Below are positions 37,375-47,712 of a stretch of 64,000 bases of DNA, one piece after another. This DNA is from Epinephelus fuscoguttatus (lineage: Eukaryota > Chordata > Actinopteri > Perciformes > Serranidae), in the NCBI RefSeq assembly GCF_011397635.1, contig NC_064771.1:10851379-10915378 (forward strand), written 5' to 3'. The position numbers and the translations under genes are program-made. A model generated the notes under the pieces. It was not told the DNA's origin, made no database searches, and saw only the letters and a program-made list of their open reading frames with translations. Each line of letters begins with the position of its first letter. Positions within the stretch are counted from its first letter, which is position 1.

Positions 37375-37699
37375 ACACAAAAACACACTCTCTCACACAC
37401 ACAGGGACACCCAGTCAGGACTCAGCAGGAAGCCATAGAGGACTGAGGAAACGCTATCTTAAACGAAAATGGGGAAACACAGGAGCTAAAGCTAAACTGA
37501 TAAAACCATGACAAGATATAGGAAAATCATAAAATGCTAAAAAAATGATTAAAATAAAACTGTTTTAAAACCAAACAATAAAAGAAAACAAACAAAAAGT
37601 GTTAAAACATAGGATAGTAGCTCAGAGACTAAAATGGAGTAAAATACATAAGATTAACAGAGTAAACTAAAAGAGAGGCTAGAAGAATAAAGCAAAAGA

Positions 37700-39148
37700 T
37701 CAGCTAAAAGCCAGACTAAAAAGGTAGGTCTTTAGTTTGCTTTTAAAAATATGAACAGTAGGTGCTGCTCTCAGGTCCTCAGGTAGACTGTTCCACAGAT
37801 GGGGGCCATAGTAATGAAATGATGCCTCACCGTATGTTTTGGTTCTAACTTTGGGAACTATTAAAAGACCACTACCTGAGGACCTGAGGGCTCTACTGGG
37901 CTCATATGGTAAAAGCAAATCAGATAAATAAGAAGGACCAAGACCATTAAGAGATTTATAAACTAATAAAAGAACCTTAAAATCTATTCTAAAAGATACA
38001 GGTAGCCAATGCAGAGATTTTAAAATTGGTGTAATGGGAGCTCTCCTTCTGGTCTTCGTCAACATGCGTGCTGCAGAATTTTGCAGCAGCTGAAGCTGTG
38101 AGATATTCTTTTTAGGAAGACCAGAGAGGAGGGCATTACAATAATCAATTCTGCAGGTAATAAAAGCATGGATAAGAGTCTCTGCATTAGCTTGAGAGAG
38201 AAACTGGCGCACTCTAGAGATGTTCTTAAGATGATAAAAAGCCTTTTTAGTAACATCTCGTATGTGTGATTCAAAACTGAGATTAAAATCAAATGTAACA
38301 CCCAGATTTTTAACTTGTTTGCAGGGATTAAAAGACAGTGCCTGGAGTTTGTTCTCCAGTTTCTCTCTCTCTGGACCTGTACCGATGACTAAGACCTGAG
38401 TTTTGTCCTGGTTGAGCAGCAAGAAGTTGTCTGCCATCCAGGACTGGACGTCTAAAATGCAGTTAAAAAGGGCATCAATTAGCCCTGTGTCATCAGGAGA
38501 CACGGCCATGTAAAGCTGTGTGTCATCAGCATAGCTGTGAAAGTTAATGCTGTGTCTCCTGATGACATCTCCTAACGGTAACATATAAAGACTAAAAAGT
38601 GTAGGACCTAAAATTGAGCCCTGGGGAACGCCACATTCCATTTCATAGGTTCTTGATGAGCGTTCCCCAGTGCTCACATAAAATTTCCTACCATTCAGAT
38701 ATGTTTTAAACCAGTTAAAAACAGTACCAGAGATGCCAATGTAGTTTTGGAGTCTGTTTAAAAGAATTGTGTGATCCACTGTGTCAAAAGCTGCACTCAG
38801 GTCCAACAGGACTAAAACAGAGATTAATCTTTTATCCATGTTGGACCTGAGGTCACTAACAATTTTGACCAGTGCTGTCTCTGTGCTGTGATTTTTTCTA
38901 AAACCTGACTGAAATACGTCACCAATATTATTAGAAATCATAAAATCATTTAACTGGTTAAAAACAATCTTTTCTAAAATTTTGCTTAAAAATGGCAGGT
39001 TGGAAACAGGTCTATAATTATCAGGTACCGCTGTATCCAAATTGTTTCTCTTCAGAAGGGGTCCGACACAGGCTGTCTTAAAGGCAGTGGGAAAGACCCC
39101 TGTCTGAAGAGAATAATTAACAATATTAATAACATCATCCTTAAAATC
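37700..39148 (-). CDS. Reverse transcriptase ORF of an L2-like LINE (partial)
   Basis: The frame is open from just after an in-frame TAA (39149-39151) to the stop at 37700, about 482 codons. No ATG start is visible because the element is 5' truncated. Counting from the TTG at 39040, motif A LDLSAAFD lies at residues 79-86, GVPQGS at 137-142 and the catalytic YADD at 170-173. The conserved carboxy-terminal block ITPILKSLHWLPV is at 336-348 and WNSLPEDLR at 416-424. Upstream of the TTG the reading SLQTGVFPTAFKTA is also typical of the family. The protein copies LINE RNA into DNA at the target site. The apurinic-endonuclease domain and ORF1 are missing, so this copy cannot move by itself. Absence of stops or frameshifts suggests a fairly recent insertion. 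L2 versus another CR1-group family is not settled. Confidence 0.9.
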   Translation of the reverse strand, partial: DFKDDVINIVNYSLQTGVFPTAFKTACVGPLLKRNNLDTAVPDNYRPVSNLPFLSKILEKIVFNQLNDFMISNNIGDVFQSGFRKNHSTETALVKIVSDLRSNMDKRLISVLVLLDLSAAFDTVDHTILLNRLQNYIGISGTVFNWFKTYLNGRKFYVSTGERSSRTYEMECGVPQGSILGPTLFSLYMLPLGDVIRRHSINFHSYADDTQLYMAVSPDDTGLIDALFNCILDVQSWMADNFLLLNQDKTQVLVIGTGPEREKLENKLQALSFNPCKQVKNLGVTFDFNLSFESHIRDVTKKAFYHLKNISRVRQFLSQANAETLIHAFITCRIDYCNALLSGLPKKNISQLQLLQNSAARMLTKTRRRAPITPILKSLHWLPVSFRIDFKVLLLVYKSLNGLGPSYLSDLLLPYEPSRALRSSGSGLLIVPKVRTKTYGEASFHYYGPHLWNSLPEDLRAAPTVHIFKSKLKTYLFSLAFS

Positions 39149-39231
39149 TTACAAATTAGCACCCCACGAATGACATTACAAACTTAACGTAATGTTACTT
39201 ACTTAGATTAAGGAAAAGGAAAGGGAAAAGG
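39149..39231. other. Short spacer between LINE and Harbinger-like element
   Basis: About 80 bp, ending in an A/G-rich stretch. Confidence 0.6.
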
Positions 39232-40793
39232 TAAAGGGCCCTATTTAGATGGTCTAAAGCGGACGGTGGAGGGCGCATAATCCCTGTCGCACGTATCATT
39301 GCTATTTAGATGCAGTTGTCATTTTCGCGCCCTGCGCCCTCGTCATCTAACTAGCAAATGAACTTGCACTTCTCTGGGTGTGTTGGTCTAAAAATGAGGA
39401 GTGGTCAGGCACAGTCATGGCGCGTTGCTAGTTAGATGATGTAAAAAGCAAATGCGCCAGTGACCAACAAAAACCTGGTCTAAAGTCAACGGTGCAGTAT
39501 TTCGCTGTTAAACAAGTTAGTAATATGCGTCTCTAGGTGGGTGCACAACGCACGTGCACTCTGCTCAGACACACACGGAGCAGCCACACATATGCAAAAG
39601 ATAACAAATAAAAATATGATTACAATGTGAAAGGTTATTATTGTGCACATTAAAATATTTATCAGAAACACATCTTAATGGTCAGTCATTATTCAGAATG
39701 ATCTAATCACAGTAATAATGATCATCATAATCCGGGAAGTCCAAGCTGCAGTGTCCAAATATATGGAACTGCAAGCAGACCTCCACGGGATGATGATGCA
39801 TAGCCTGTAAAATGAACTTGTCTTTCCCAATTGAATTGTGATCATTTTGGCATGTAAATCACAAAATCAAAGATGTGAAAACGTTTGATAAACATAAACA
39901 CAACAATAACCAGCTTCTGTGAACTAAAAATGTAAACTTATAGCCCTACAAGTCCAAATGTATATGTAAAAAAAAAAAAGCTTTTAGAACGTAAAACTAA
40001 CTATCATCATGTCAGGAGGAGGAGGAGGAGGAGGAGGATGACCCCAGCTCCGCAGCCAGACCAGACGGGCCCGGGTGCAGCCACGGGACCAGCCCTTCCT
40101 GCACCTTCAGGCGGGGGGGTTCAGGATGCTGGAGAGGGAGCTGGGCTCTCTAACCTCCCAGGTTAAAATAAAATAAACTGAATAATTTACAATTTGTTGA
40201 CAGCATTTCTCTCGTGCGTGCGCGCTCTCTCTTTCTCTCTCACAGTCTCACTCTGTTTCTTTTCTTTTGTCTTTTCTAAGATGACAGATGCTGAATATAT
40301 ACTCCCTATCTGATGCTGTGGCTGTTTGTGGTTGGCTGAGAGGGATGTGAACTTATTGCAGCTGTGTTAATCAAATCAGGTTGGATTTCCATTACGCGTG
40401 CCAAATGTGCCAAACGTGCCAAATGGTGCCAGTCCCCTTTGATCTGACATCAGATGTGACGGGACAGTCGATATAGAGATACATTTGTTGTCTCCTCAGC
40501 TGTAAAACGCTTACTCTTTCCAGTTGGTAGGTTCGCCATCTAACTAGCTCTCCGCCGTGAGCTCCAATCGCGCCTCTCTTAAAGGGAATGAGAGGTGACA
40601 CTCTGATTGGCTTATGGAATGATACGCCCAAAACACACCCATGACTAATTCACAGAGTAAGTCCAACCCTTTTAGACTCTCCGCCATGGCACACAGTCTG
40701 AAAACGCGCTGTCTAACTAAAAAGTGACTGGGATACGCCCATGCGCCGCACGCCTGGCGCTTTGTGTTTTAGACCATCTAAATAGGGCCCTAA
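39232..40793. mobile_element. Harbinger-like TIR element A
   Basis: Ends GGGCCCTATTTAGATGGTCT and its complement (39236-39258 and 40768-40790) are nearly perfect inverted repeats. TAA lies at 39232-39234 and 40791-40793, consistent with a 3-bp TAA duplication if one extra A (39235) is allowed. GC-rich GCGC-containing subterminal sequence follows at both ends. The interior shares blocks with element B at 26172-27184 and has about 350 bp more, including a (GGA)n tract at 40014-40037. No intact transposase or Myb-like gene is seen. Confidence 0.8.
40014..40037 (+). repeat. (GGA)n microsatellite
   Basis: About eight GGA units inside Harbinger-like element A. Confidence 0.85.
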
Positions 40794-40795
40794 GT

Positions 40796-40826
40796 GTTAG
40801 GGGGTTAGGGTTAGGGTTAGGGGGTC
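40796..40826 (+). repeat. Short interstitial telomere-like repeat
   Basis: GTTAGGGGGTTAGGGTTAGG and continuing, three to four TTAGGG-type units, starting a few bases after the right end of element A. CCCTAACCC-type pairs also occur near 2893 and 56486. Confidence 0.75.
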
Positions 40827-42407
40827 AGCAACCTTCACTATCAAAAGAGGCTTTAAATGAAAGTAAAACAGCCTATTAAGTCTAAATTAGTCTATACTAA
40901 CAGTCTAAGTGAGCATTCATTCATGTTTACAACAAGGTAGCTACTTTGCAGGGCACTATTTCTAATTATTTGATACATTAACTTTGCAGAGCTACAGTGA
41001 AAACAAACTAATCTGTCCATCCACCACAAAATTCTCTACCTTATTCTGAGACTTTTCCTTATTGGATGTGGCATCCATAGCTAGCCAGCTAGAAACACTC
41101 AAGACTAGCCACTGCTATCTAGGTTCGGCAAAATTTCAGGGAAAAGGTGCCAGGCAGTAGATGTAATACGCACATGTATAGAGACTTCACATTTTTCCAA
41201 TTGGAGAATGCAAAAATTTATTTATTTATTTATTTAATTTGTTTATTTTTGTTAAGGCTTCAAGGGGCTAAAGAGCCACATGTGGCTCTGGAGCTGCAGG
41301 TTGCCTACCCCTAAATGTTCAGGGTTAGCTGGGTGACAACGCCATGTGGATTTCCTATAAATGTAAGCCTTATTATTAAACCCTGTATTTGAATCATGCC
41401 AGTGGTATAGTTTTAATATGATTACAAGAAAAAACTCAGTATACTAGTACACTAGTATTTAGTTTTGTTCTTTTATTTTTTTTCAATTTATTTTGAGGAG
41501 GGTTTCTGTGGTTGAGAAACGTCCTGTATTTCACATCTTGCTATCCCCAGCACACTCTTTCTAATTTATCATTTCATTTTTATTCTCTTTTCTAAGTCTA
41601 CAGGCACCATATGTTGCAAACCACTACCAACATTTTATAAAGGTCAGCCTTTTTCCAACTCCCCAGTGTCACTTCACATAAAGCATGCCAAACTGTTACC
41701 AATGAGCAGGGAGGCAAATAACAATGTCTTCTGCTTGTAAGACCAGTTCTCCGAACACCTGAAGTAGGCCTTAGAAATTCTGCTCTTTGTACAAACTGCA
41801 CAATAGAAACCAAGAATGAAATATATATAATGATTATATCAGAGCAGTAGTGTATGATGATATGCACACTTCCCTTCTCTGCCTGGAAAAAAACAGCACA
41901 GACTGAAAAATATGCAGTTGAAGAGTTTATTTTTCAGTGTTTTCCTCAAAAATCATTTTTCACTGGAAATAATAACCAAAACTGCGTCACTTCAAATGTT
42001 CCAATCCATGAAAGTGTAATCACTCTGTTAAGCAAGGACTATGTATTAATCATCCTTTCACACAAGCTTTTTATTTTTAATTTCGTCATCATCATCATTT
42101 TGTCAAAGCAGCACTTTCTGAGATGGAGGACATGCTATCTTGTTGAGAAATAAAGCTCTAATATTGACCTGTGGATCTACAAAAACATCCAGCATGAACA
42201 GAGCATGCAGAGTGACACAGCGAGATGTGGGACGGTCGGCACATGCACCACAACAAGGCAATTAAGTCCTTCAAACCCCTTGAGTCATCGCCCACCCGCA
42301 GTACATCAAATCCGTCTTCAGACCTGGTGGGTTTACATGGCTGTAAGATGCCTGTTATAGCCTATTGTTTCTGTTTGAGTGATGTTGTGCGTCACTGGAT
42401 TCAACCT

Positions 42408-42408
<1 letters not shown>
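40827..42408. other. Intergenic; (TTTA)n patch
   Basis: (TTTA)n at about 41217-41236. Nothing gene-like. Confidence 0.5.

Positions 42409-42460
<52 letters not shown>
42409..42460. repeat. (CA)n microsatellite
   Basis: About 25 CA units. Confidence 0.9.
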
Positions 42461-42461
<1 letters not shown>

Positions 42462-42949
42462 TAAACTCACATCAGAAGGACCTTTGATGAAAGCATCTTA
42501 TGTCATCTGTAATTGAATCTTCACTCCTGCGTCTTGTCTGCTTCGATCTAAAGCCTTTGTCAGGACGCATTATCCTTACACGCAAGAGGCACAAATCATC
42601 TGTTCCTCATAAAACGCTCCCCGTCATACAAGACTCATTTGTCTCGTCCCTGCTGGCTGCTCGCCGCTGTTGATCCAAGAACAAATTGCCATGAAAATCC
42701 TGCAAGAGCAACGCAGAGCAGAGATCTTCTGCAGGGATAAGTAGCTTGACAAGTTATGGAAAAAAACAAAAATGTCAATTGCCCGAAAACCACCAGGTAC
42801 CGAGTTTTTGCAACGCCTGCATGCCAAGTCATTAGCATGGTGCAGAGCCTGGCAGGTGTTAGGACAAATGCTGTTTTTCTTCATTTTAATTTGTGTGCAT
42901 GAATTAATGTTAGCAGTAGCAACTGAAGTCAAAAGTGCTATATTGTAGG
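42461..42949. other. Intergenic
   Basis: Nothing recognised; open minus-strand frames at 42624-42983 lack motifs. Confidence 0.5.
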
Positions 42950-42961
42950 CAACTGGACTTG

Positions 42962-43046
42962 GAGTTTCTTGAAGACGTTTCACCTCTCATCCAAGAAGCT
43001 TCTTCAGTACTTCTTGGATGAGAGGTGAAATGTCTTCCAGAAACTC
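42962..43046. repeat. Inverted repeat, 37-bp arms, 11-nt loop
   Basis: Arms at 42962-42998 and 43010-43046 pair with only a few mismatches (left arm contains GACGTTTCACCTCTCATCC). This palindromic motif and the following 'taccatgacctggatgactg' phrase are widespread in fish genomes and I take them as part of a retroelement or DNA element, family undetermined. Confidence 0.75.
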
Positions 43047-43159
43047 AAGCAACTCCAATTGCCAACGGTATAGCACTTATGATTACCATGACCTGGATGA
43101 CTGAGTCTTTGCCGACATGTAGCAACTGAAGCTACATGTTAGCTACTCTGATCAGCTAG

Positions 43160-43385
43160 GGAGGAGCACCTACTGCTATATGGGTACACCCTAGACAGGT
43201 TGCCGGACACCTACAGGCAATTTAGAGACACCAATTAACCTAACCTGCATGTCTTTGGACTGTGGGAGGAAGCCGGAGTACCCAGAGAAAACCCATGCAC
43301 AGAAGGGCTCCCCCATCCTGGAGTGCAAACCAGGAACCCTCTTGCTGTGAGGCGACAGTGCTAACCACTGGACCACGGTGCCGCC
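43160..43385 (-). repeat. SINE-like repeat with tRNA-like head
   Basis: On the minus strand it starts GGCGGCACCGTGGTCCAGTG, then GTGGTTAGCACTG (A-box-like) and a degenerate GGTTTGCACTCC (B-box-like). It runs on through 'cccacagtccaaagacatgc' and is cut off after 'cctgtctagggtgtaccc'. The head supports a tRNA-derived RNA polymerase III promoter for the family at 1-235 and 19101-19385. Confidence 0.75.
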
Positions 43386-46034
43386 TTGGCAGATAATAAC
43401 AGTAGATATCTTTGTCCTTGTCCCCTCTAAATTCTTCTTCCAATGCGTTCTCATCCCATGTCATCAAAGAGCGACACTTTTTCATGCTTTTGAAGTGTCA
43501 TACCAATGCTGAAGGCACCCTTTGGCATCTCTACATTCACTAAACATACAAATGTGGCCCAAATCAAATGTCAAACTTTTTTTCCAATCAGATCTGGACC
43601 ACTTTCATATGTGGTCCTAAATCCGATACATAGCTAATCAGTTTCTATCTGACCACTGATCCAAATGCCTGTCTTGCAAATGTGACTTTTTTTTGTTGTC
43701 ACAACATGCATGCTTGTAACATTATATATCTTTAATGTTTCAGCACTTCCAACTGCTAGCTAATTGCTATTGGTTATCTGCATCTACTTTAAAGAGTTAC
43801 TTGTATTTGGATTTTTCATGAAAGCCCCCCACCACCTTTGCCTACTCGTACATCACTTGGATGTTTGGCCTTCACTGTGCAGAGTGACGCATGTGCCGAG
43901 TTTGACACTAGACGGTTGTTTTCACATTCAGCTGCTGAAGAGACAGTTACTGATCTAACACATGCATATGAGTATAATTTGTGACATCATAGTTTGGAAG
44001 CCCGTACAGTGTGCAACTTACAGAAGAGCAAATAAGCTGAAGGTCCACTCACTGTGCTATGTTTTCCTGAAGCTTTCAACCACATCCTGTGTTATATCAA
44101 AATTGCCCATTAGAGGTTTTTCTTGACTTGGGATGTTCAGAGTATTTTGTCAAATACTGCCTTATGCAAAAAACAAACAGTACTGCTGCTGTGTGCTCAG
44201 ATTTAGAGCAGCAGACAGCACATTGCTCAAAAACAAACAAAAACAGCAGTGACTTGTTTGTGTAACCCATTAAATGAAAATATATTGTCTGATCTGGAAA
44301 TAAATGTTCAATCGTATTCTCAGCTTATATTAACACAACCACATCACTTTCCATTACATTAAATATTTTAACAGTTCTTATTGTTACATGCATTCATGGA
44401 AATTCACATTCAACCTCCAGGAAATCAGTAAGTGCAGTTCACTTCTTAGACTTGATTCAATTATATTACATTTATGCAGAGCCTATAGGAGATGCAAGTC
44501 TCAAAACTGCGATTCCATCTTCCTCGTGAGATCTAATAAGTGCTGTGAGAAGACTCTCTATGAGAGCATGTGAAGATGTTAAAAGACCGGGAAACTAACA
44601 TACTGTCTTGAACTCACGCTGACTGGCATTTTGATTCCCAATCTGCTCAAATCAAGCAGCCAAAGTGACATCTACATATCATCAGCAGCAAAATGTTAAA
44701 TTTAGATGCCAGACATTGTCTCAAGTCTGGACTGAGACAGACAAACACACGCAGTAGTCAGCAGCGCACACAGACATAGCAAGGACGAACAACACGGCTG
44801 CACTAAAATTAGATTTGTGAGCAATTTTCACGTGTTTTCTGATTTGTGTGTACATGTGTTAGCTGTGTGTTTTGTACCACTGTGCACAATAAGATTTGTC
44901 TCTGCGTGAGAGAGGCAGACAGAAAATAATGGAAAAAAAAACAGTATCCTTAAGAGTTCAGGCTCAAAACGTACTTCTGCTTTTCCACAGTACATTAGAT
45001 TTTTTTAGACTTAAATACAGTTCACAATTTACCTAGTTTGAAAGTTCCTGCAGTCTCAACTGAAAAAAAGTTCCAAATGAAAGGACAGCACGTACAGAAG
45101 CTGTGAAAAGCTGTGGTTGCAATCTTTTTTTATTTTTTACCCTATTATCTCATGGCTCACACTTAAATGATCTCATTCTCTCTTGATAATTAAAATGACA
45201 TGTTCTTGAAATACTGTGGTGTTCTATGGTTCAAAGAAGGGCCCAGGTGCAGGACACAGTGTGGCATAAGGAACACAGGCACCAAAAACAGATGACCTCA
45301 CAGCTGACAGAGGTGAAGCACACAAGTACAAGAGCACAGACTAAACACACAAGGAACAAATTAACTAATGAAACACAGGTATAAAAAAGACAAAGGCAGG
45401 AAGTGAAAGACATGACACATCAGGAACGTATCTTTCGACAAGGCCGTAGCCATAGTGTCAGCTTTGGGGGGAACAAAATCTGTGTCCCCACCACAAAAAA
45501 TGTTCCCCTATTTTGTAATACAATCAGAAGTAATAGAGTAAATGAGAGACAGAGGTTGACAGTGTTTGACATGGACTGTACCTACAGTAGTCAAGCAAAG
45601 GCTTCTGCTAGGGTGTGGAAATATCACTTGGACAAACCACGTGCAGAACTGCAGTACACTGTACTATTACAACCAGTACTAATACTCATGAATGTTGGGG
45701 TGGATGTGTGCCCACTGAGGTATGTTAGAATTAATGCCTTGGCTTTCAAAATAAAACAGGAAACAGACTACAAGACAAACCCCAGGACCGTGACCAACCC
45801 AGTCTCACTCCAAAGTCGTTGAAAACTGGTGCTTGGTCAGCGACGTCCGGTGTCAGACACGTGAAAAAAGCTGTCCTTTCATGCCTGCATGATATACAGC
45901 TAGTCAGTGTTATTGTTCAGCCGCACCCAGTGGCATCAAGGGGAAATGCAGTGGGATAGTCCGAGTAGAGTGGGTGGGAGGGGCCACCGTCTTTCACTTA
46001 GGAGGCCGATGTTTGCTTCCTGTGTGATTGTAAA
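43386..46034. other. Intergenic; faint repeat at 45530-45680
   Basis: 'gacagtgtttgac…gcctctgctagggtg'-type phrases at 45560-45620 resemble 53125-53190, suggesting an old repeat pair. The 139-codon frame at 45403-45822 covers this repeat and has no motif, so it is not called as a gene. Confidence 0.45.
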
Positions 46035-46135
46035 GCCAAACCCTGTTCTTTTTTTCATGTGTTTTTGTTGCCTAAACCCAACCACGTGCATGTGTTGGCT
46101 AAATGTGATCATGCGCATTTGTTGCTGAAGGAAAA
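46035..46135 (-). repeat. Dispersed repeat, minus-strand copy
   Basis: Complement of the family at 6885-7000: AAGCCAAACC, poly(T), TTTTGTTGCCTAAACCCAAC, CACGTGCATG. Confidence 0.6.
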
Positions 46136-46312
46136 AACATCCCTTTGCAGTGTTGTACTGACGTAGTACCTTTATTTTGAAAGAGACTATCAAAAAAGTG
46201 AACGTGTGTTACCTTCAAAAATAATTTTAAAAGTCATAAAAGTTGATAACAAAAAAGAGCAAGTCTTTCACTAATTAAGTCAGAAACTCACCTCCCCTCC
46301 CTCCTGTTGTTA

Positions 46313-47398
46313 TTAAAGGGAAATTTCAGTTTATTTCAACCCATCTCCTATCGTCCTAAATTTGTTTCAAGTGACTAGTGACATAGAAGTAATAGTTAGC
46401 CAAGTCAATGGGCAACCTTCAAGTGCAAAGTTAGTCCACTAAACAAGCTTTTTATCCACAAAGACCGCCTCATATCGTTAGGATAAATGTCAGAGAATAT
46501 ATAGAAAACGACATGTAAACGTGTTGTCTTACCTTACCGGTGTGGTGCCATGTTTGTTTGTCCCTCTAGCTCTGCTTTCCAAAGCGCAACAGCTGGAAGG
46601 CAGAACCGGACAGTAGCCTGAAAAGTTCATTCATTTATTTTATGAAAGATTTATAGAATAATGGCTGACTTTTTGCCACACTTCGACTTTGTGGAGGAGG
46701 AATTTGATTTTGCAGAGTTTGATGGCCGCCCTTATTTATTTGAGCCAGAATACACTGACAAAGAGCTTTGTGAAATTGAAGAACGGAGGAGGAGAGAGAG
46801 AGAGAGAGAGGCGCAACAGGTAACGTTAGAGGACGAGAGGGGAGGAATAGCTGCTGCAAGGCTGCGTAGCTCTGGAGATTGGTGGTGTAACATTACCTGT
46901 GAATGCTGTACCCCAATGCCCACAGAAGAGGAATGCTTCTGTTGCAAGGAATGGGACCGGTTGCAGCCTTATTTTCAAGGTCTGGATGTGACCGAGGACG
47001 AGACACCTCCACCTGGAGTAACGTTAGTATCCAGCTGGGCTTTATCTAGAGCTGGCGAGATATATTTCGGCCGCGCTTTGGAAAGCAGAGCTAGAGGGAT
47101 AAACAAACATGGCAGCACACCGGTAAGGTAAGACAACACGTTTACATGTCGTTTTCTATATGTTCTCTGACATTTATCCTAACGATATGAGGCGGTCTTT
47201 GTGGGGAAAAAAAAGCTTGTTTAGTGGACTAACTTTGCACTTGAAGGGATGTCCTTTCACTTACGTTTTAACAGGTCTGACACTACTGTTTCTAGGCTAA
47301 CGGCTAACATGCTAACTATTATTTTTATGTCACTAGTCACTTGAAACAAATTTAGGACAATAGGAGACGGGTTGAAATAAACCGAAATTTCCCTTTAA
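46313..47398 (+). mobile_element. TTAA-flanked long-inverted-repeat element carrying a ballast-domain ORF
   Basis: TTAA at 46313-46316 and 47395-47398 flanks termini AGGGAAATTTC. The arms, 46317-46587 and 47073-47394, are inverted copies. The outer 84 bp differ at five sites, all transitions, and the inner 165 bp or so (from CTTCAAGTGCAAAG to CCAAAGCGC) are also nearly identical. The right arm has about 50 bp extra between these blocks. The 485-bp centre contains the body of the ORF at 46661-47131. TTAA duplications occur in piggyBac and Kolobok superfamilies; no transposase is present, so the element is non-autonomous and its superfamily is open. Confidence 0.85.
46661..47131 (+). CDS. P2X7-type cysteine-rich (ballast) domain ORF inside a transposable element
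   Basis: ATG in good context (AATAATGG), 156 codons. Residues 1-45 are acidic/aromatic (ADFLPHFDFVEEEFDFAEF, then PYLFEPEYTDKEL), and 41-50 are an Arg/Glu-rich stretch from a GA repeat. Residues 74-99 carry WWC-x3-C-x-CC-x2-MPT-x3-C-x-CC-x-EW. That W-C...C..C...MPT...CC pattern is that of the zinc-binding carboxy-terminal region of the P2X7 ion channel, which also occurs in stand-alone fish 'P2X7-like' proteins. Only the first half of the region is present. A donor-like GTAACG lies right after the PPPG codons (about residue 119), so the last 37 residues are probably intron and inverted-arm sequence read through, and exon 2 is missing. No transmembrane segments: it is not a channel. Expression and function are unknown. 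Confidence 0.6.
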   Translation: MADFLPHFDFVEEEFDFAEFDGRPYLFEPEYTDKELCEIEERRRREREREAQQVTLEDERGGIAAARLRSSGDWWCNITCECCTPMPTEEECFCCKEWDRLQPYFQGLDVTEDETPPPGVTLVSSWALSRAGEIYFGRALESRARGINKHGSTPVR

Positions 47399-47712
47399 GC
47401 ACATCTGAGCTAACCGTGATCCCTCGACTCGCTCATGAACTTGCCTCCCCTACTGAGTCCTGCCATGTAGCCTGCAAATGTCTCGGGCTTATGGGAAATG
47501 GTGTTCATTCTGTCATTTTAGAAGAATGTCACAGTTTCTGTCTCTAGTTACTGTATCTTCATTTGTCGCCCTCTCCTTTCTATCTATTGCTGTCACACAA
47601 GCAGCAGGAGCCATTGTTATGTTTTATATAACAGCACATTGTGCTACCCATGGTGTTGTTATGGTGGAACTAGCTCTATGTTCAGACAACTAGAAAAAAT
47701 GGGACATGTGCA
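47399..47712. other. Spacer between element and tRNA gene
   Basis: About 310 bp without recognised features. Confidence 0.6.

Larger units (their letters stand above)
37126..39148 (-). mobile_element. L2-like LINE, 5' truncated
   Basis: The 3' end (low coordinates) reads, on the minus strand, CAGCACTTTGTGATAC...AAAAGTGCTCTATAAATAAA and then a (GATT)n tail at 37126-37151, the typical terminal structure of fish L2/CR1-group LINEs. A (CA)n tract at 37328-37371 and the A-rich 3' UTR lie between the tail and the ORF stop at 37700. The 5' truncation point is near 39148, where homology stops in the middle of the reverse transcriptase gene. Confidence 0.85.

Noticed and set aside
40014..40160. Possible Myb-like second ORF of a Harbinger transposon
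   Set aside because: GC-rich text with a GGA tract reads open briefly, but no Myb/SANT motif is visible in any frame.
45403..45822. 139-codon plus-strand ORF
   Set aside because: No recognisable domain, covers a degraded repeat also seen near 53.1 kb, and composition looks non-coding.
46661..47131. A complete P2X7 receptor gene
   Set aside because: Only part of the cytoplasmic cysteine-rich region is present; there are no transmembrane segments or extracellular domain, and the ORF lies between transposon arms.
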